Source: Linderina pennispora
Taxonomy: Eukaryota; Kickxellomycota; Kickxellomycetes; Kickxellales; Kickxellaceae
Assembly (NCBI RefSeq): GCF_002104995.1
Contig: NW_024468262.1
Span: forward strand, 186,001-250,000
Direction of reading: 5' to 3'
Length of the DNA stretch: 64,000 bases
Position numbers and translations under genes: made by a program. Shown in pieces: positions 1-11,732 of the stretch. Under the pieces are notes generated by a model. The model did not search any database and was not told where the DNA came from. It was given only the letters and a program-made list of their open reading frames with translations. Position 1 is the first letter of the stretch, and each line of letters begins with the position of its first letter.

Positions 1-1535
1 CTGGCTGACGCCAAGTACAACCAGCAGCTGGAAGAGAGCGAGCAGCGCATGATCCAGGACAAGCTGGCGAAGCTGACCAACACCGATCTGCAGGTGATTG
101 ACGAGAAGAACAGGGCGCTGGCCAAGGAGCAGATGCGCAAGGAGGACCTGAGCTCGCTGCCCACACTCACCATGGCTGACGTCAACGAGAAGGCCGAGCG
201 GTACGCCCTGGACATGAGCGCCGCCGGCGGCAGCGTACCGGTGCAGTGGCGCACCTACAGGCCACCAACGGCATCAGCTACCTGCGTATCATCAACGACG
301 TCCGCGACAAGTACCCAGAGCTGCGGCCGTACCTGCCGCTGTTCTGCGACGCCCTGACATATCTCGGTACCAAGTCGCGGTCGATGTCGGACATTGAGAC
401 CGACATCCGCCTGCACACCGGCGGCGTGTCGTTCTCGCCGTTCGTCAGCACCGATCTGGGCAACCTGGGTCACATCGAGGCTGGCATCTTCATTCGGCTC
501 ACACTGCCTGGACCAGCACATCGAGCCCATGTACAACCTTGTTCTGGAAGCTGGTTCGCGAGACCGACTTTGACAACACCGAACGCCTGCGCACGCTGCT
601 GACAGCCCTGTCATCCAGCATGTTCAACGATGTTGCCAGCTCCGGCCATGCCTTCGCTCGCCGGCTCGCTGGTTCGACCCTGACGCCTGAGATGAATGTC
701 CTTGAGGCAATCAACGGCATCTCGCAGGTCAAGTTCCTTAGCGACCTGTCCCGTCTGGCGGATCTGTCGCCGGTCGTCGAGAAGCTGAAGCAGGTGCAGC
801 AGGTCGTGTTCAACAAGCTGACGATGCGCGCCGCCATTACCACGAACAAGGGCAGCGTCGATGAGAACCAGGCTATGCTGGACAGGTTCATTGACACGTA
901 CCCGCAGCTCTCCACCGATGAGGCATCGCACTCTGTCGGCTTCCAAGTTCGAGCCCACCAGCGCCCGCTTCTTCTGCCCGCTGCCGTTTGCCACAAACTA
1001 CGCCTGGCAAGGCCATCCGCACCGTGCCCTACAGCCACCCGGACAGCGTCAAGCTGCAGTTGCTGGCCAAGTTCCTGACCCCCAACTACCTGCACCGTGA
1101 GATCCGCGAGCGCAACGGTGCATACGGTGGCGGCGCCTCGTACTCGGCGCTGCAGGGCATTTTCGGCTTCTTCTCGTACCGCGACCCGTCGCCGCTGGAG
1201 ACCGTCGAGACCTTTGCCAAGTCGATTCAAGTGGATCACCGAGCATCCAGATCTCGGACCGTGAGATGTCGGAGGCCAAGCTCTCTGTGTTTGGCGACCT
1301 CGACAACCCCATCTCAGGTGTCCGAGGAGGGAATGACGTATTTCACCACGGGTATTACCGATGACATGCGCCAGGAACGCAGGGACCAGTTCTTTGCCGT
1401 CACTGCCAATGACCTGAAGGACGTTGCTGGCCAAGTATCCTGGTGCCCGAGGCCGCGCAGTTCTCGTCGCTGGCTGTCATTGGCGAGGAGAGCTTGGCTA
1501 TTCCGCACGACTGGGAGCATCTGAAGCTCCAGTAG
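1..1535 (+). CDS. CYM1: Mitochondrial presequence protease, C-terminal part (M16C metallopeptidase, Cym1/PreP)
   Basis: Cym1/PreP degrades cleaved targeting peptides in the mitochondrial matrix. Only the C-terminal half is present. The N-terminal half with the HxxEH zinc site lies upstream of the window. Family signatures are visible: a substrate-chamber segment around REIRERNGAYGGGASYS (near 1095-1145) and the typical last domain ending SLAIPHDWEHLKLQ before TAG at 1533-1535. The coherent protein moves between all three frames, with single-base shifts near 245, 500-540, 945, 1005, 1230, 1310 and 1430. Some need a lost base and others an extra base. No GT-AG pairs explain the breaks, so I read them as sequence errors. 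The gene converges on the unknown gene ending at 1588, only about 50 bp away. The family call is firm; the exact reading between breaks is not. Confidence 0.85.
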
Positions 1536-1584
1536 ACATTTCTGTATTAGGTGGAGATTTTATTAGCAATGGTGTATCGTGTGG

Positions 1585-2345
1585 AACTCACCGGCGTAGT
1601 GTCTGCAGTGTCGGGATCCTTATCCATATAGTCCGTATACTCGCTGTCGAACTTGGTCTCCGCCGTCTCCAAGGAATATTATCGGGTTGGCAGGGTCTAG
1701 TCACCGTCGACAGGTCGATGTACGGGTTGAGCGGAGCAAGCTTCAGATCATATATACGGCTGTCACAAAGGACCAGTGGCCGCTTCGACGTGTCCATGAC
1801 CATCGAGTAGTAGTACTCGCTCATGACTGAGCGGTTGCCAAAGCGAACAAACCGGAATCAGGACTATCTGGGGTCCTGGAACTGTCCACCATCGCAATCT
1901 CGCTTGATGCGTCGCCTAGACGATGGTGCTCGAGCGCCTCAGAGACAAATCTGATATCGCGAGTGCACAACAGCGTGCGTGGCCGCGTCTCGCTAGCCAG
2001 CAGATACGGGATGGTCAGGTAGTATCCCTCGGGGATGAACAGATCGAAGGTGTTTGCCAGCAGCGTGCATGTTGCGTCGCAGTGGCTAGCACAGGTGCAC
2101 CACTCGGGGTTGCTCACATACAAGGCGCGAGGAGTGACAGCCTCAGGAGTGAACAGCTTCTCAGCCAAGCCATGCCCACGTTGCGGTTCCGCTCTCACGC
2201 CTAGCAATTGCACGCCGGACCTTGCCTAGCCACAGATGGTACTTGTGCTGGAACCCCGATATGCACAAGCGCCGCTGTTCTGCCCTGATTCGTGTAGGTG
2301 TCGCTCCTTGTTGTCATTGGTAGGCGGGATCTCGCGCTGTACCAT
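1585..2345 (-). repeat. Near-identical 3' tract of tandem paralogues, copy 1
   Basis: About 760 bp almost identical in direct orientation to 4240-5000, apart from scattered single-base differences. It covers the last ~250 codons of paralogue A. Identity drops sharply after about 2345, where the two genes keep only moderate similarity. Confidence 0.85.
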
Positions 2346-3983
2346 ATACAGGAGCCTTAGCACCCATGGACACACGCCCCAGTGAATGTCCCAGCTTTGG
2401 ATAGTGGTTGAGCACAGTGTCGATGATCCAGATCATGCGGTCCTGACACCGACATATTTTGCTATACACCTCTGCCGAAATCGGCTACGTTGCAGATTCG
2501 GCAGTCGTTCACAAAGTAGCTTTTTCCATCCGGCCCGCGATTCAAATTAACCAGCGACAGATTCAGCACGCCGACAAACTCGTTCTCGCTGGTGATAGCC
2601 TCTCCCAACGGCGAGTTCAGTATGGCTGAAAAGACCGTGGTATCTTTCTTCGTACAAGATTGCCTGTGGGGCGATTGTCCGCGACGGCTTGGGTTTGCGT
2701 GTCAGCGATCGTCTCCAGAGCGGTGCAGTCACGCTGGTAGCACGACTGCTGTTGCCGTATAGTTTCAGAGGTCGCGTTGGCAGTATGCACTATGGACGTA
2801 GTTCTCAGCAGCTGTCCGTACAGCGCCATGAAGTTGTTAGCCAGCTTGTCGTGCTGAAAGACCATGTACCCGTCGCCATGGGTGATTTTCAGCGACCCCC
2901 ACAGGCCACACACTAAGTGCAATGGTATGGAGCCAATGTAATGGCCGAAGAGCGCAATACGAATCGTCTGGATGCCGATGGCCGACATACACTGTGCAGC
3001 AGAGCAGTGGTCTGTGAACATCATGGTCAAAAGACGGCGCTCGCGCACAGGCCCTTCAATATTCTCACCGAGTCCCAGTGCATCGATTTCGTGCGCGGTG
3101 CCGCCAGTGCGGCCGATTTCCTCGTCACGGTCCTTCAGTCGAAATGTAATGCGCTTGCTGGCGAGTTCAGACAGCAACGAGTACGTGCCGAACTGCACCC
3201 ATGGCAGCTGACTACAAGCCAGTTTGTGCTGCGCCAGAGTCGACATTCTGTATAGCCCCGGATCCTCATACTCGCGATTGTCGAAGGCGTCTGCCTACGG
3301 CCAGCAATCGCCAAATGCTTGGCAAAGTATAAGAGTTGTGGAGAAGAGTCGTGCAATGGAGCCATAGAACATCGCAAAGAAAAAGTAGTTGACGCCGACA
3401 TGGATCCACTGCCAAGCAACAATCCGTCGCCCAGACTTGGGGATGTAGGAAATCAACCTAACTGCCTTCTCAAGCTCATCCATGTGCACATACTTTGTGA
3501 TTCTGGCCAAGCTCAAAACCCCCTCAGCACTGCCGTTCTGAATAATCTTAATCAGGTCGTCGGCATTCAGAGTCTGGTGCCCATCGCATACCGGATAATC
3601 CTCCTCGTCGACATCCACCTTGGCACGCTCTTCAATTGACGACTGTGAGACGCGGAATGATTTTGTGTGGCATCTATTTTCACACGCATGCAGGGTAATG
3701 CCAAATTCGTGTTCGTTTTGGTGCCTTAGCCAGCGCAGGTACCGGACGAGTGTCTTGCGGTATCCCCGAGTGGGTCCAGGGAGGAATTGCAAGAAAGCGA
3801 CAATTAGGGCGAAAAGGGCCGGAACTCCGCTGAAGAGGTCGATTTCGCGGATTCCTATGCCTCCTGAATCGTCGCTGTTGTCGTTGCCTTTGCGCTTGTG
3901 TAGGCTATGCAGTTCATGGGATGGTCCCATTCGCGAGATAATATACTTGTCACGTAGGTAATGTTTTGTACGATCGTCTCCAT
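1588..3983 (-). CDS. Unknown protein, tandem paralogue A
   Basis: No function recognised. The start is chosen at METIVQNITYVTS (ATG at 3983) because the neighbouring paralogue begins METVIHNITYVT. In order the protein has: a polar N-terminus; one hydrophobic stretch (DLFSGVPALFALIVAFLQFL) that could be a membrane segment; an Arg-rich stretch (YLRWLRHQNEHEFG); a helical region with SIEERAKVDVDEED and DLIKIIQNGSAEGVL; a second hydrophobic patch (VNYFFFAMFYGS); and a long C-terminal half with CxxxxC-type cysteines (EWCTCASHCDATC). The end is LQTLRR followed by TGA at 1588. The frame is interrupted by several one-base shifts (for example near 3250, 2620-2550 and 1660). About 800 residues are expected. 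It is convergent with CYM1 and in tandem with copy B. Confidence 0.6.
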
Positions 3984-4225
3984 GGTGGCGCGGGTGATTG
4001 ATGGCTGTGTCCTGAAGAAAGAAATACCAGAGAAGAACAATGTGACACTCTGGTGAAAGAAAAGGCCATCGAGTTAGGGCTATCGATTTGTGCATCCCTG
4101 TTGAATTGGGCATGTCAACCTTCTAGAAAGAAAATCAATAGAAGAGTGCGTCGAAACGTGTTAATGTGGTGCTATTTGAACCGGGCTGGAAAAAGTATGC
4201 AAAGTCGTGTCTTGGTATATAAAAA

Positions 4226-6639
4226 CTATGAAGAGTGGAATTCACGGCGTAGTGTCTGCAGTGTCGGGTCCTTGTCCATATAGTCCTGTATATTCGCTGT
4301 CGAAACTTGGTCTCCGCCGTCTCCAGGAATATCATTCGGGTTGGCAGGGTCTAGTCACCGTCGATAGGATCGATGTACTGGGTTGAGCGGAGCAAGCTTC
4401 AGATCATATATACGGCTGTCACACAGGACCAGTGGCCGCTTCGACGTGTCCATGACCATCGAGTAGTAGTACTCGCTCATGACTGAGCGGTTGCCAAAGC
4501 GAACAAACCGGAATCAGGACTATCTGGGGTCCTGGAACTGTCCACCATCGCAATCTCGCTTGACTGCGTCGCCTAGACGATGGTGCTCGAGTGCCTCAGA
4601 GACAAATCTGATATCGCGAGTGCACAGCAGCGTGCGTGGCCGCGTCTCGCTAGCCAGCAGATACGGGATGGTCAGGTAGTATCCCTCGGGGATGAACAGA
4701 TCGAAGGTGTTTGCCAGCAGCGTGCATGTTGCGTCGCAGTGGCTAGCACAGGTGCACCACTCGGGGTTGCTCACATACAAGGCGCGAGGAGTGACAGCTT
4801 CAGGAGTGAACAGCTTCTCAGCAAGCCATGCCCACGTTGCGGTTCCGCTCTCGCGTCTAGCAATTGCACGCCGGACCTTGCCTAGCCACAGATGATACTT
4901 GTGCTGGAACCCCGATATGCACAATGCGCCGCTGTTCTGCCTTGATTCGTGTGGTGTCGCTCCTTGTTATCATTGGTAGGCGGGATCTCGCGCTGCGTAC
5001 CATATACAGGAGCCGTAAGGTCCATGAGCTGACGCTCCAGTGGATTTCCCAGCTTTGATAGTGGTTGAGCACAGTGTCGATGATCCAGATCATGCGGTCC
5101 TGGCTACGACAGATCTTGTCGTATGTTGGCTGCGGAACCGGCACACCAAAGATCTCGCAGTTGGGTGCGAAGCGGCTTGACCCATCATTGGTTACGATTC
5201 AAGTTTACCAGCGACAGATTCAGCACGCTGACAAACTCGTACTCGCTGGTGATGGCCTTCTCCTAGCGGTGAATTGAGCATCTGCAGCAAGCTCCGGTAG
5301 CTGTGTTCGTAATATACCGCGCGTGGGTTGATAGGGCGGGGAGCTGAGGCTTTGCGGGTGCGTGGTTTTTTCCAGGACGGCCCAATCATGGTAGCCGAAT
5401 GGCTAATGCCACCATACATGTCGGAGTTTTCGGTTGCAGTGTGCCGAACCGATGTTGTTTTGGTCAACATGCCATATAGCGCCATGAAGTTGTTGGCCAG
5501 CTTGTCGTGCTGAAAGACCATGTACCCGTCGCCCTGTGTAATCTTCAATGACGCCCAGAGACCGCATACTAAATGCAATGGCATTGATCCGACGTACTTG
5601 CGCAGCAGTGCAATGCGGATTGCTTGGATGCCAATGGCTGACATGCACTGGGCTACCGAGCAGTGGTCGGTGTAGAGCATGGATATAAGTCGGCGTTCGC
5701 GCACAGGGCCATCTGTGCTCTCGCTGAGGTCCAGTGACTCGTCGCTGATTGTGCCACCGGTCCGGCCGATTTCCTTCGTCCCGGTCCTTCAGCCGAAATG
5801 TAATCCGCTTCCCGGCAAGCTCAGACAGCAGCGAATACACGCCAAACTGCACCCATGGAAGCTGGCTACATACAAGTTTGTGCTGCGCCAAAGGTTGACA
5901 TTCGGTAGATATCGGGTAGTTCTGGTTTCGAGCCATCCGAGTGCTTTCCGAAATACGGCTGTATCCGGTGCCTGACCAGGGTGAATAGGCGAGAGAAGAA
6001 CTGTGCCACTGCACCATAGAACATCGCAAAGAAAAGGTACTTGACGGCAACATGGATCCACTGCCAAGCAACAATCCGCCGCCCGGACTTTGGTATATAC
6101 GATACAATCCTGACTGCCTTCCGCAATTCCTGCATGTGCACATAGCGGGTTATGCGCGCCAAGCACACGAATGTCTCGGCATTGCCGTTCTGAATGATTT
6201 TTACCAAATCATCTATCCGTAGCAGCTGCTGGCTGTGGCACATGGGCGCGTCTTCCTCATCTACATCGGCCTTGGCGCGCTCTTCGATCGACGACTGCGA
6301 AACCCGGAACGATGTTGTGTGGCAGTTCTTCTCGCATGCGCGCAGTGCAATGCCAAACTCCTGCTCGCTCTGCTGCCTCAGCCATCGGATGTATTTGAGG
6401 AGGACTGTGCGATAGCCGCGGGTCGGATCGGGGAGGAATTGCAGGAAACCGACTATCAGCGCCAGCAGTGCAGGCACGCCGCTGAACAGGTCAATCTGGT
6501 TGATATCGATGCCGCTGTTGCTGTCGGACTGGGAGCCTTTGCGTTTGTAAAGCGCGCCGGTGGGTGTGTCTGAGGCGGTGCCATTGACAATGTAGTTGTT
6601 TATTGTTACATATGTGATGTTGTGGATAACAGTCTCCAT
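4226..6639 (-). CDS. Unknown protein, tandem paralogue B
   Basis: Paralogue of the gene at 1588-3983, same strand, about 240 bp upstream of it. Starts METVIHNITYVT at 6639 and ends after EFHSS at a TAG (4226-4228). It has the same architecture: hydrophobic DLFSGVPALLALIVGFLQFL, the stretch SIEERAKADVDEED, DLVKIIQNGNAETFV, RRIVAWQWIHVAVKYLFFAM, then MVFQHDKLANNFMALYG and a cysteine-rich C-terminal region. Shifts occur near 5900, 5780, 5280-5200 and 4330. The N-terminal ~500 residues are clearly diverged from copy A, while the last ~250 are nearly identical, which points to gene conversion. Function is unknown; membrane association is only suggested by the hydrophobic segments. Confidence 0.6.
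4240..5000 (-). repeat. Near-identical 3' tract of tandem paralogues, copy 2
   Basis: Partner of the tract at 1585-2345. The sharp step from near identity to strong divergence inside one pair of genes suggests a conversion tract rather than a recent whole-gene duplication. Confidence 0.85.
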
Positions 6640-7135
6640 GGCCGGATATTAGCTACGCGATGTGGATAAACGGGGTCGGGTAGAAGGGCTACAGGAAACA
6701 CGGGTGGGAATTGTCCAAAAAGCAGCACAAAAATATTGCAGGAAGAGAAGGTTCGGAATCGCAAATTAGGGAAAGAACGGGCCAGGCTATCGCTCAAACT
6801 CCCGCAAAGGGCATCGAATCCATTCTCTGCTTGCAGAATAGTGCATGAGCGCTGCAGCTGAAATGGCACAAGGCATAAAAGGTGACGCCAGGTGCCGACC
6901 AGATCAGTAGAGCCAGGTCCAGGTGCAATGCGGGTCCCGCTGGGGTGTACTCAGACATGATGCCACAGCAGCATCCGCGTGCATGACAAAGCGTTGCACA
7001 GGCTGGTGTGGCATGCCAAACGTAACGGCCGATTTCCGCTCTTCAGCCTTGCGCTTACCCTGCTCTTTTCCACTCCCGCCTTCAATTTCTGTTTCAGTAC
7101 CCTTTTTCCCAACTCATAGAATTACAATTCACACG
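6640..7135. promoter_or_regulatory. Divergent intergenic region
   Basis: Separates the start of paralogue B (minus) from the TMEM62-like gene (plus). Pyrimidine-rich from about 7050 to 7120 just before the plus-strand ATG, as expected of a fungal core promoter. I see no clear TATA box or RNA gene. Confidence 0.4.
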
Positions 7136-9443
7136 ATGCAGAGCAGGAGGCTGCTTCACTCGGGTGGCCTGCTTGTCGCAACGCTGCTGTGCTGGCTCTA
7201 CGGCTGCCACCTGTTCCGGTCCGCCAACAGCACGCTGGCGAGCAAGCCGGTACACGACAGCCAGCAAGGCAGCACAGCGGCTGCATCACATGACAGCAGC
7301 GCTCTTGGCGATAGCAGCGACAACGTCCTGACGTTCGTCCACGCCTCCGACATCCACATCAGCAAGTTTGTGCCCCGTGGCGGGTACGTCCACTTCCTGC
7401 ATTTCCTGAAGACTGCGGTGCCGCTGATCGCGCCGCGACTGGTCACCATCACCGGCGACCTGACCGACGGCAAAGACGAGCAGCGGCTGACGTCGATGCA
7501 GCAGATTGAGGAGTGGCAGGCGTACCAGAATGCGCTGAAGGACTTTGGTGTGCAGGAAAGGTTCTCCGGCACCTTCTACCGTGACCAGCGCGGCAACCAC
7601 GACTGCTTCGACGTGTTTTCGTTCGACGACCAGGGCAACTACTACAAGAACTACTCGGCAGTGGGAGCCAGCGGGTACCAGCTTGATATCAACGAGCCGT
7701 TTGGACGGTACTCCTTCGTTGCTACCGACGGGTGCCCCAAATACGGGTTTGCCAGGCCGCTCAACTTTTTCGGGTACCTGGACGCTCGCGACATGGAGCA
7801 GCTTGAGCAGCGCATGGCCCTGGCGGCTGGTGCCAACCACACGTTCCTGCTCAACCACTACCCAGTGAGCACCATGCTGTATGGAAAGGTATCGCAAGTC
7901 ATTTGGCGAGCTGTCAAAGGGCGTCAGCGTGTTTCTGTGCGGCCATCTGCACCTGCTTGTCGGCGGCATTGGCGCGCAGCTTCAGGCATACAAGGCCCGC
8001 GACGGATACTGGGAGCTGGAGATCGGCGATATGAAGGACCACGCGCTGTACCGCGTCTACGCTGTCGACAACGACCTGGTGTCGTTTGTTGATGTCACGC
8101 TGCCACTGCCAGCTGTGCCGATGCCCAACCCGGAGAAGCTCGCGCTGGCTGTTCCTCCGCAGATTGCGCATCCGCCAGTCATCTTGGTCACAAATCCAAA
8201 GGACGCTCGCTATTTGCTGCCGCGCCATGAGCCTCTGGAGAGAATCCGGACCAGCAAATTCATCCGCGTGCTAGTTTGGGCCGACAAACCGGTCCAATCT
8301 GTCACAATTGCAATCGATGGCAGACCGCATGACGCACCTGCCGTGTATAAGGGCAAGGAGACCTATGCCGGATCCGAAGAAGCCTGACGAAAAGGTCAAA
8401 ATCCCGCTCTGGGTGTCGCCGTGGGACGCCAGTGCTTACGACGATGGCCAGGTCCATGAGATGGTGGTTGTAGGCGACAGACGAAGCTGGAAAGACTACT
8501 ACGCAGCGTATTCCGTTCCACATGGGTACAGACCTCATTCCGCTGCACAACGATGCCCACGGCGGCTGGATCATGCGGCAGGACTTCCCTGCTATATTCC
8601 GCGCCAGCAACACAGTGACCTATTTTCTGATGACGATTTTTTTGGTGGTCCTGCCACGGCTGTTTGTGTTAAGCCTGGCGAGCCCGTCGACTTGGATGGT
8701 GCAGCGGTCGCTGCAGCATCCACAAGGACGAAGCCCGACTGAGCCATCTCTGGTCGGTGCTAGTGCGCGGTGATGTGCTGAACCCAGTAAGCGTGATTAA
8801 GCTTGCGATGGCCTTGGCCGGCTCGTGGAGCAAGTTCCTGGTGTCTACCCAGTTCACAGCCCAGGTCAACTTCACAACCATTCCGTGGCTGTACTGGCCT
8901 GCCTACACGTTCTGCATGCTGCTCGCCATTGCCCCGCTATTCAGTGGCCAGCTGATCCCGTCGGCTGGCGCCAGCGGTGTCGGGTCAGTCTATGTCTACG
9001 GCATCTATATTGCGGGCGACTGGGCGCCGCTTCTTGACTCGTACACGTACGCACTGACCAGTGTCATAACCCTGGTTGTTCTGCTGCTGTATATCCCTGT
9101 CGCAGCGACACCTGTCAGCGCATTCTACTCGCCACGCATGGTCGGCCGCCAGCCGTGGTATCGCAGCTTTATTGTGCGCGTCCTGGTTGCCATGTTTGTT
9201 ATCGTGTATCTGGGGCTGCCGACTATGATGACGGTTTATACCTATGGCTGGGCGTCACTTGTGTTTGGCTATGGCCGTGCCTGGATAGTCGCTGCGGGCA
9301 TGACCGCGCTGTATCTCCTGGACTGGCACTTTTATCCAGCCGAATACGGCCAAGACATACGGGCCGGTTCCATCGAATCCAGAGAACGAGGGCAGGAACT
9401 CGGGCGACACAGAGTAGTTCTTTTTTTGACCGTGCGTGTATAG
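7136..9443 (+). CDS. TMEM62-like transmembrane metallophosphoesterase
   Basis: The start at 7136 (MQSRRLLHSG) gives an N-terminal signal anchor (GLLVATLLCWLYGCHLF). The calcineurin-type phosphoesterase domain follows with its metal motifs in order: HASDIHISKF (D-x-H), TITGDLTDGK (GDxxD), RGNHDCFD (GNHD), LNHYPVS and CGHLHLL (GHxH). Next comes a beta-rich segment (FIRVLVWADKPVQSV), then at least six hydrophobic helices at the C-terminus (YFLMTIFLVVLPRLFVLSL, YTFCMLLAIAPLF, ITLVVLLLYIPVA and others). This is the TMEM62 layout: an extracytosolic phosphoesterase with a C-terminal membrane block. The substrate of the family is not established. One-base shifts occur near 7885, 8385, 8500-8560 and 8710-8760. 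It ends 75 bp before the next gene on the same strand. Confidence 0.8.
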
Positions 9444-9518
9444 GCTTTTTCTCTCCACCGTTAATACTGACAACTTGCATTTCCTTTTTGGTAAGCATCA
9501 AAGGAAGCATCCATCGTC

Positions 9519-11645
9519 ATGCATCTCTCCTCTGCTTTGATTTTTCAACACTTTTTCTTATTTTTGATACTGATGCTGAACGAGCATGACTTTGTTGAGA
9601 AGCGTCGTGAGGCTCTTGACCTGCTGCTGGTGTTGGAGGATATGCGCGCGCAGCCAGGGCTGATCAACTGGGGTATGCCTGGTATGTACGACCTGCCAAA
9701 CCTCCAGTTCCTCGACAACAGCTGGCTGCAACCAACGCCGTACCAGGCTCTCATCGACGGGCATGAGGTGCGAATAACCCGCATACGCACTATGGTGCGG
9801 CCGGAGCTATTGCAAGACATGATGGACCGCATCAAGCACTTTATCGATGCTCCGATAACATTGCCCGAAGGGGACTCGCCGTCACCGACCAAGCGGGTAT
9901 CGGCCTTCCAGCCTTCCAGCCGGCGTGCTTCAATGGTTTCACCAACGCCTGTCTGGCCGCATATTCTTCGCACTGCGCCAAGTCCAATGCAGGGCGCGGC
10001 TACGCAGGATGCAATCCCTGAGGAGCGCAGCGGCAGCACGAGCAATGACAGTCACAAGCAGCAACCACCTCAGCCCAAAGTCATGGTGCGAGCGTTCGCG
10101 CAGCGTATGCACAAGGGCTTCTTTTTGCGGGGGTGCTTGGGATCTGGAAAGAGTCACCTGCTTCTGCTGTTCGCCGTGTACCTGCGGCTGGTGTACACGA
10201 ATGTGCGCACGGTATATATTGGCGACTGCGGGGAGTGGGACAAGTGCGATTCTGCCTATGACTACATTGAGCTCATTCTTGAAGCCATTGCCTGCTCGCT
10301 TGTCGACCACGAGGCCATCCTGGGCGAAATCGATGCGTGGAAGGACTATTACCGGATCCAGACAGGGCCATGCACACGAGCATATCAACGAGCTTATCGT
10401 CAAGATATGCGAGTATTGTCCAGCAGGCACAGCTCAAACTTGTCTTCATCTATGACAACGTCGACAAACTGGCCTTCAGACAAGCAGCTCTACGAGCGTA
10501 TTGCCTACCGCACACTAATGAACCTCAAGCGCCGTACACCGTGCTTTGCAGTGTTTAGCTCGTTTGACGACAACATCACGGAGGAAATCAAGCGCCGGTT
10601 CACATCGACACACCTGTACATCAACTCGTCGTTTTCGCGCGAAGAGGGCGTTGTTTTCATGCAGGAGAGGTGCAAGGGGTTTGCCTGCACAGAAAACATC
10701 ATCAACGAGGCCGGTCAAGAACACGTGGTTCCATCCAAACGAGCTGCGTCGGCTATGCCGCTCTATGACTGCTCGAAGGGTTGCCAATGAGCGTGACTTC
10801 ATGCGTGCTGCGCAGCAGTTTCGTGAAGAGGAGTCATTCACCCTGCGTCCGCGTCCATACTCGTCGCACACGACTGTTGACAACGACATTAAGATGACAA
10901 TTTTCTGCGTCTACTTTTCGTTCCCTTGCGAGAACCCTGTGGTTGACTGGAACTTTATCGACACCAGTGGCATTGAGGATGGCGTCTTGCGGTTCTCATG
11001 TCCGCGCGTTGCCAATCTGGTGTTTGCGGAACAGATTGGCGACGAGAAGCAGGCATTTGAGCAAATCGGCATGCTGATTGGGGACACTGACGAGGCCAGG
11101 CACCAGCTGGCCGTGGCAGCAATCCGCTGGATCCTGGACAAGACGGGGGAACTGATTGAAGAAAGATCGCTGCGCATGCGAAGCCGCGATATGCTGCGGT
11201 ACATGGATGTGCGCATCGAACGAATCCGGGCATTGGATGTGGACGAAATGCTTGACAAAATGTATGCTGGAGCATCTACGTTGGACACCAACTCTGCCAT
11301 TGTCTTCTACTAGCGTCTCGCCGATCGCTGGAAGATGTGGACTTTGTGATCTATGACGAGAGCGCATTTGCGTCTGTCAGGTTTGTGAAGTGCTTGATGC
11401 TCAACCCTCTAAAACTCAAGATCCAGCTGCGGCACATCGATACAACCATAGCGAAGAGGATCCAGGAGCGGCTTGTTGGCCCAGGCGCAGGCTATGTTGA
11501 TTACTATGTTGTGTGTGGCAGGAAAGCTGCCGCATTTGCGTCTCGGCGTCCGCCTACTGCCAACGAGACCGGGTGTAACATGCACATTGTGGACATTACA
11601 TCGCTCAACTGGATCAATGGATTGGAAATATTCCAGTTCAACTGA
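9519..11645 (+). CDS. Uncharacterised P-loop NTPase (possibly Crinkler/RHS-type)
   Basis: A Walker A motif is clear (FFLRGCLGSGKSHLLL, around 10120-10165). A Walker B-like strand with acidic end follows (KLVFIYDNVDKLAF, around 10435-10475). Downstream are a helical region (KRRFTSTHLYINSSF, HPNELRRLCRSM), a middle region (VDWNFIDTSGIEDGVLRF) and a C-terminal domain with FVIYDESAFASVRF and GAGYVDYYVVCGRKAAAF. The long linker between the N-terminus and the NTPase is Ser/Pro-rich. The layout resembles P-loop proteins of the Crinkler/RHS class found in early-diverging fungi and oomycetes, but this is a guess from motif order. Frame shifts cluster near 10370-10480, 10710-10800 and 11310. The start is uncertain: ATG 9519 or a nearby in-frame ATG at about 9573. 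Confidence 0.55.
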
Positions 11646-11732
11646 CATGCCAATAAGCTATTACGATAGAAGCATTGAAACGCCAACGACAGACCTATAT
11701 ACAAAACCACTAGTGGCTAAGGGAATAAAGCA

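Noticed and set aside
499-1434. Antisense open frame across CYM1
   Set aside because: Shadow of the conserved plus-strand coding sequence in GC-rich DNA.
1-1535. Introns as the cause of frame changes in CYM1 and other genes
   Set aside because: Adjacent frames join with no missing or extra residues and no GT-AG pair. RAC1, RPS9 and RPL21 show what real introns look like here.
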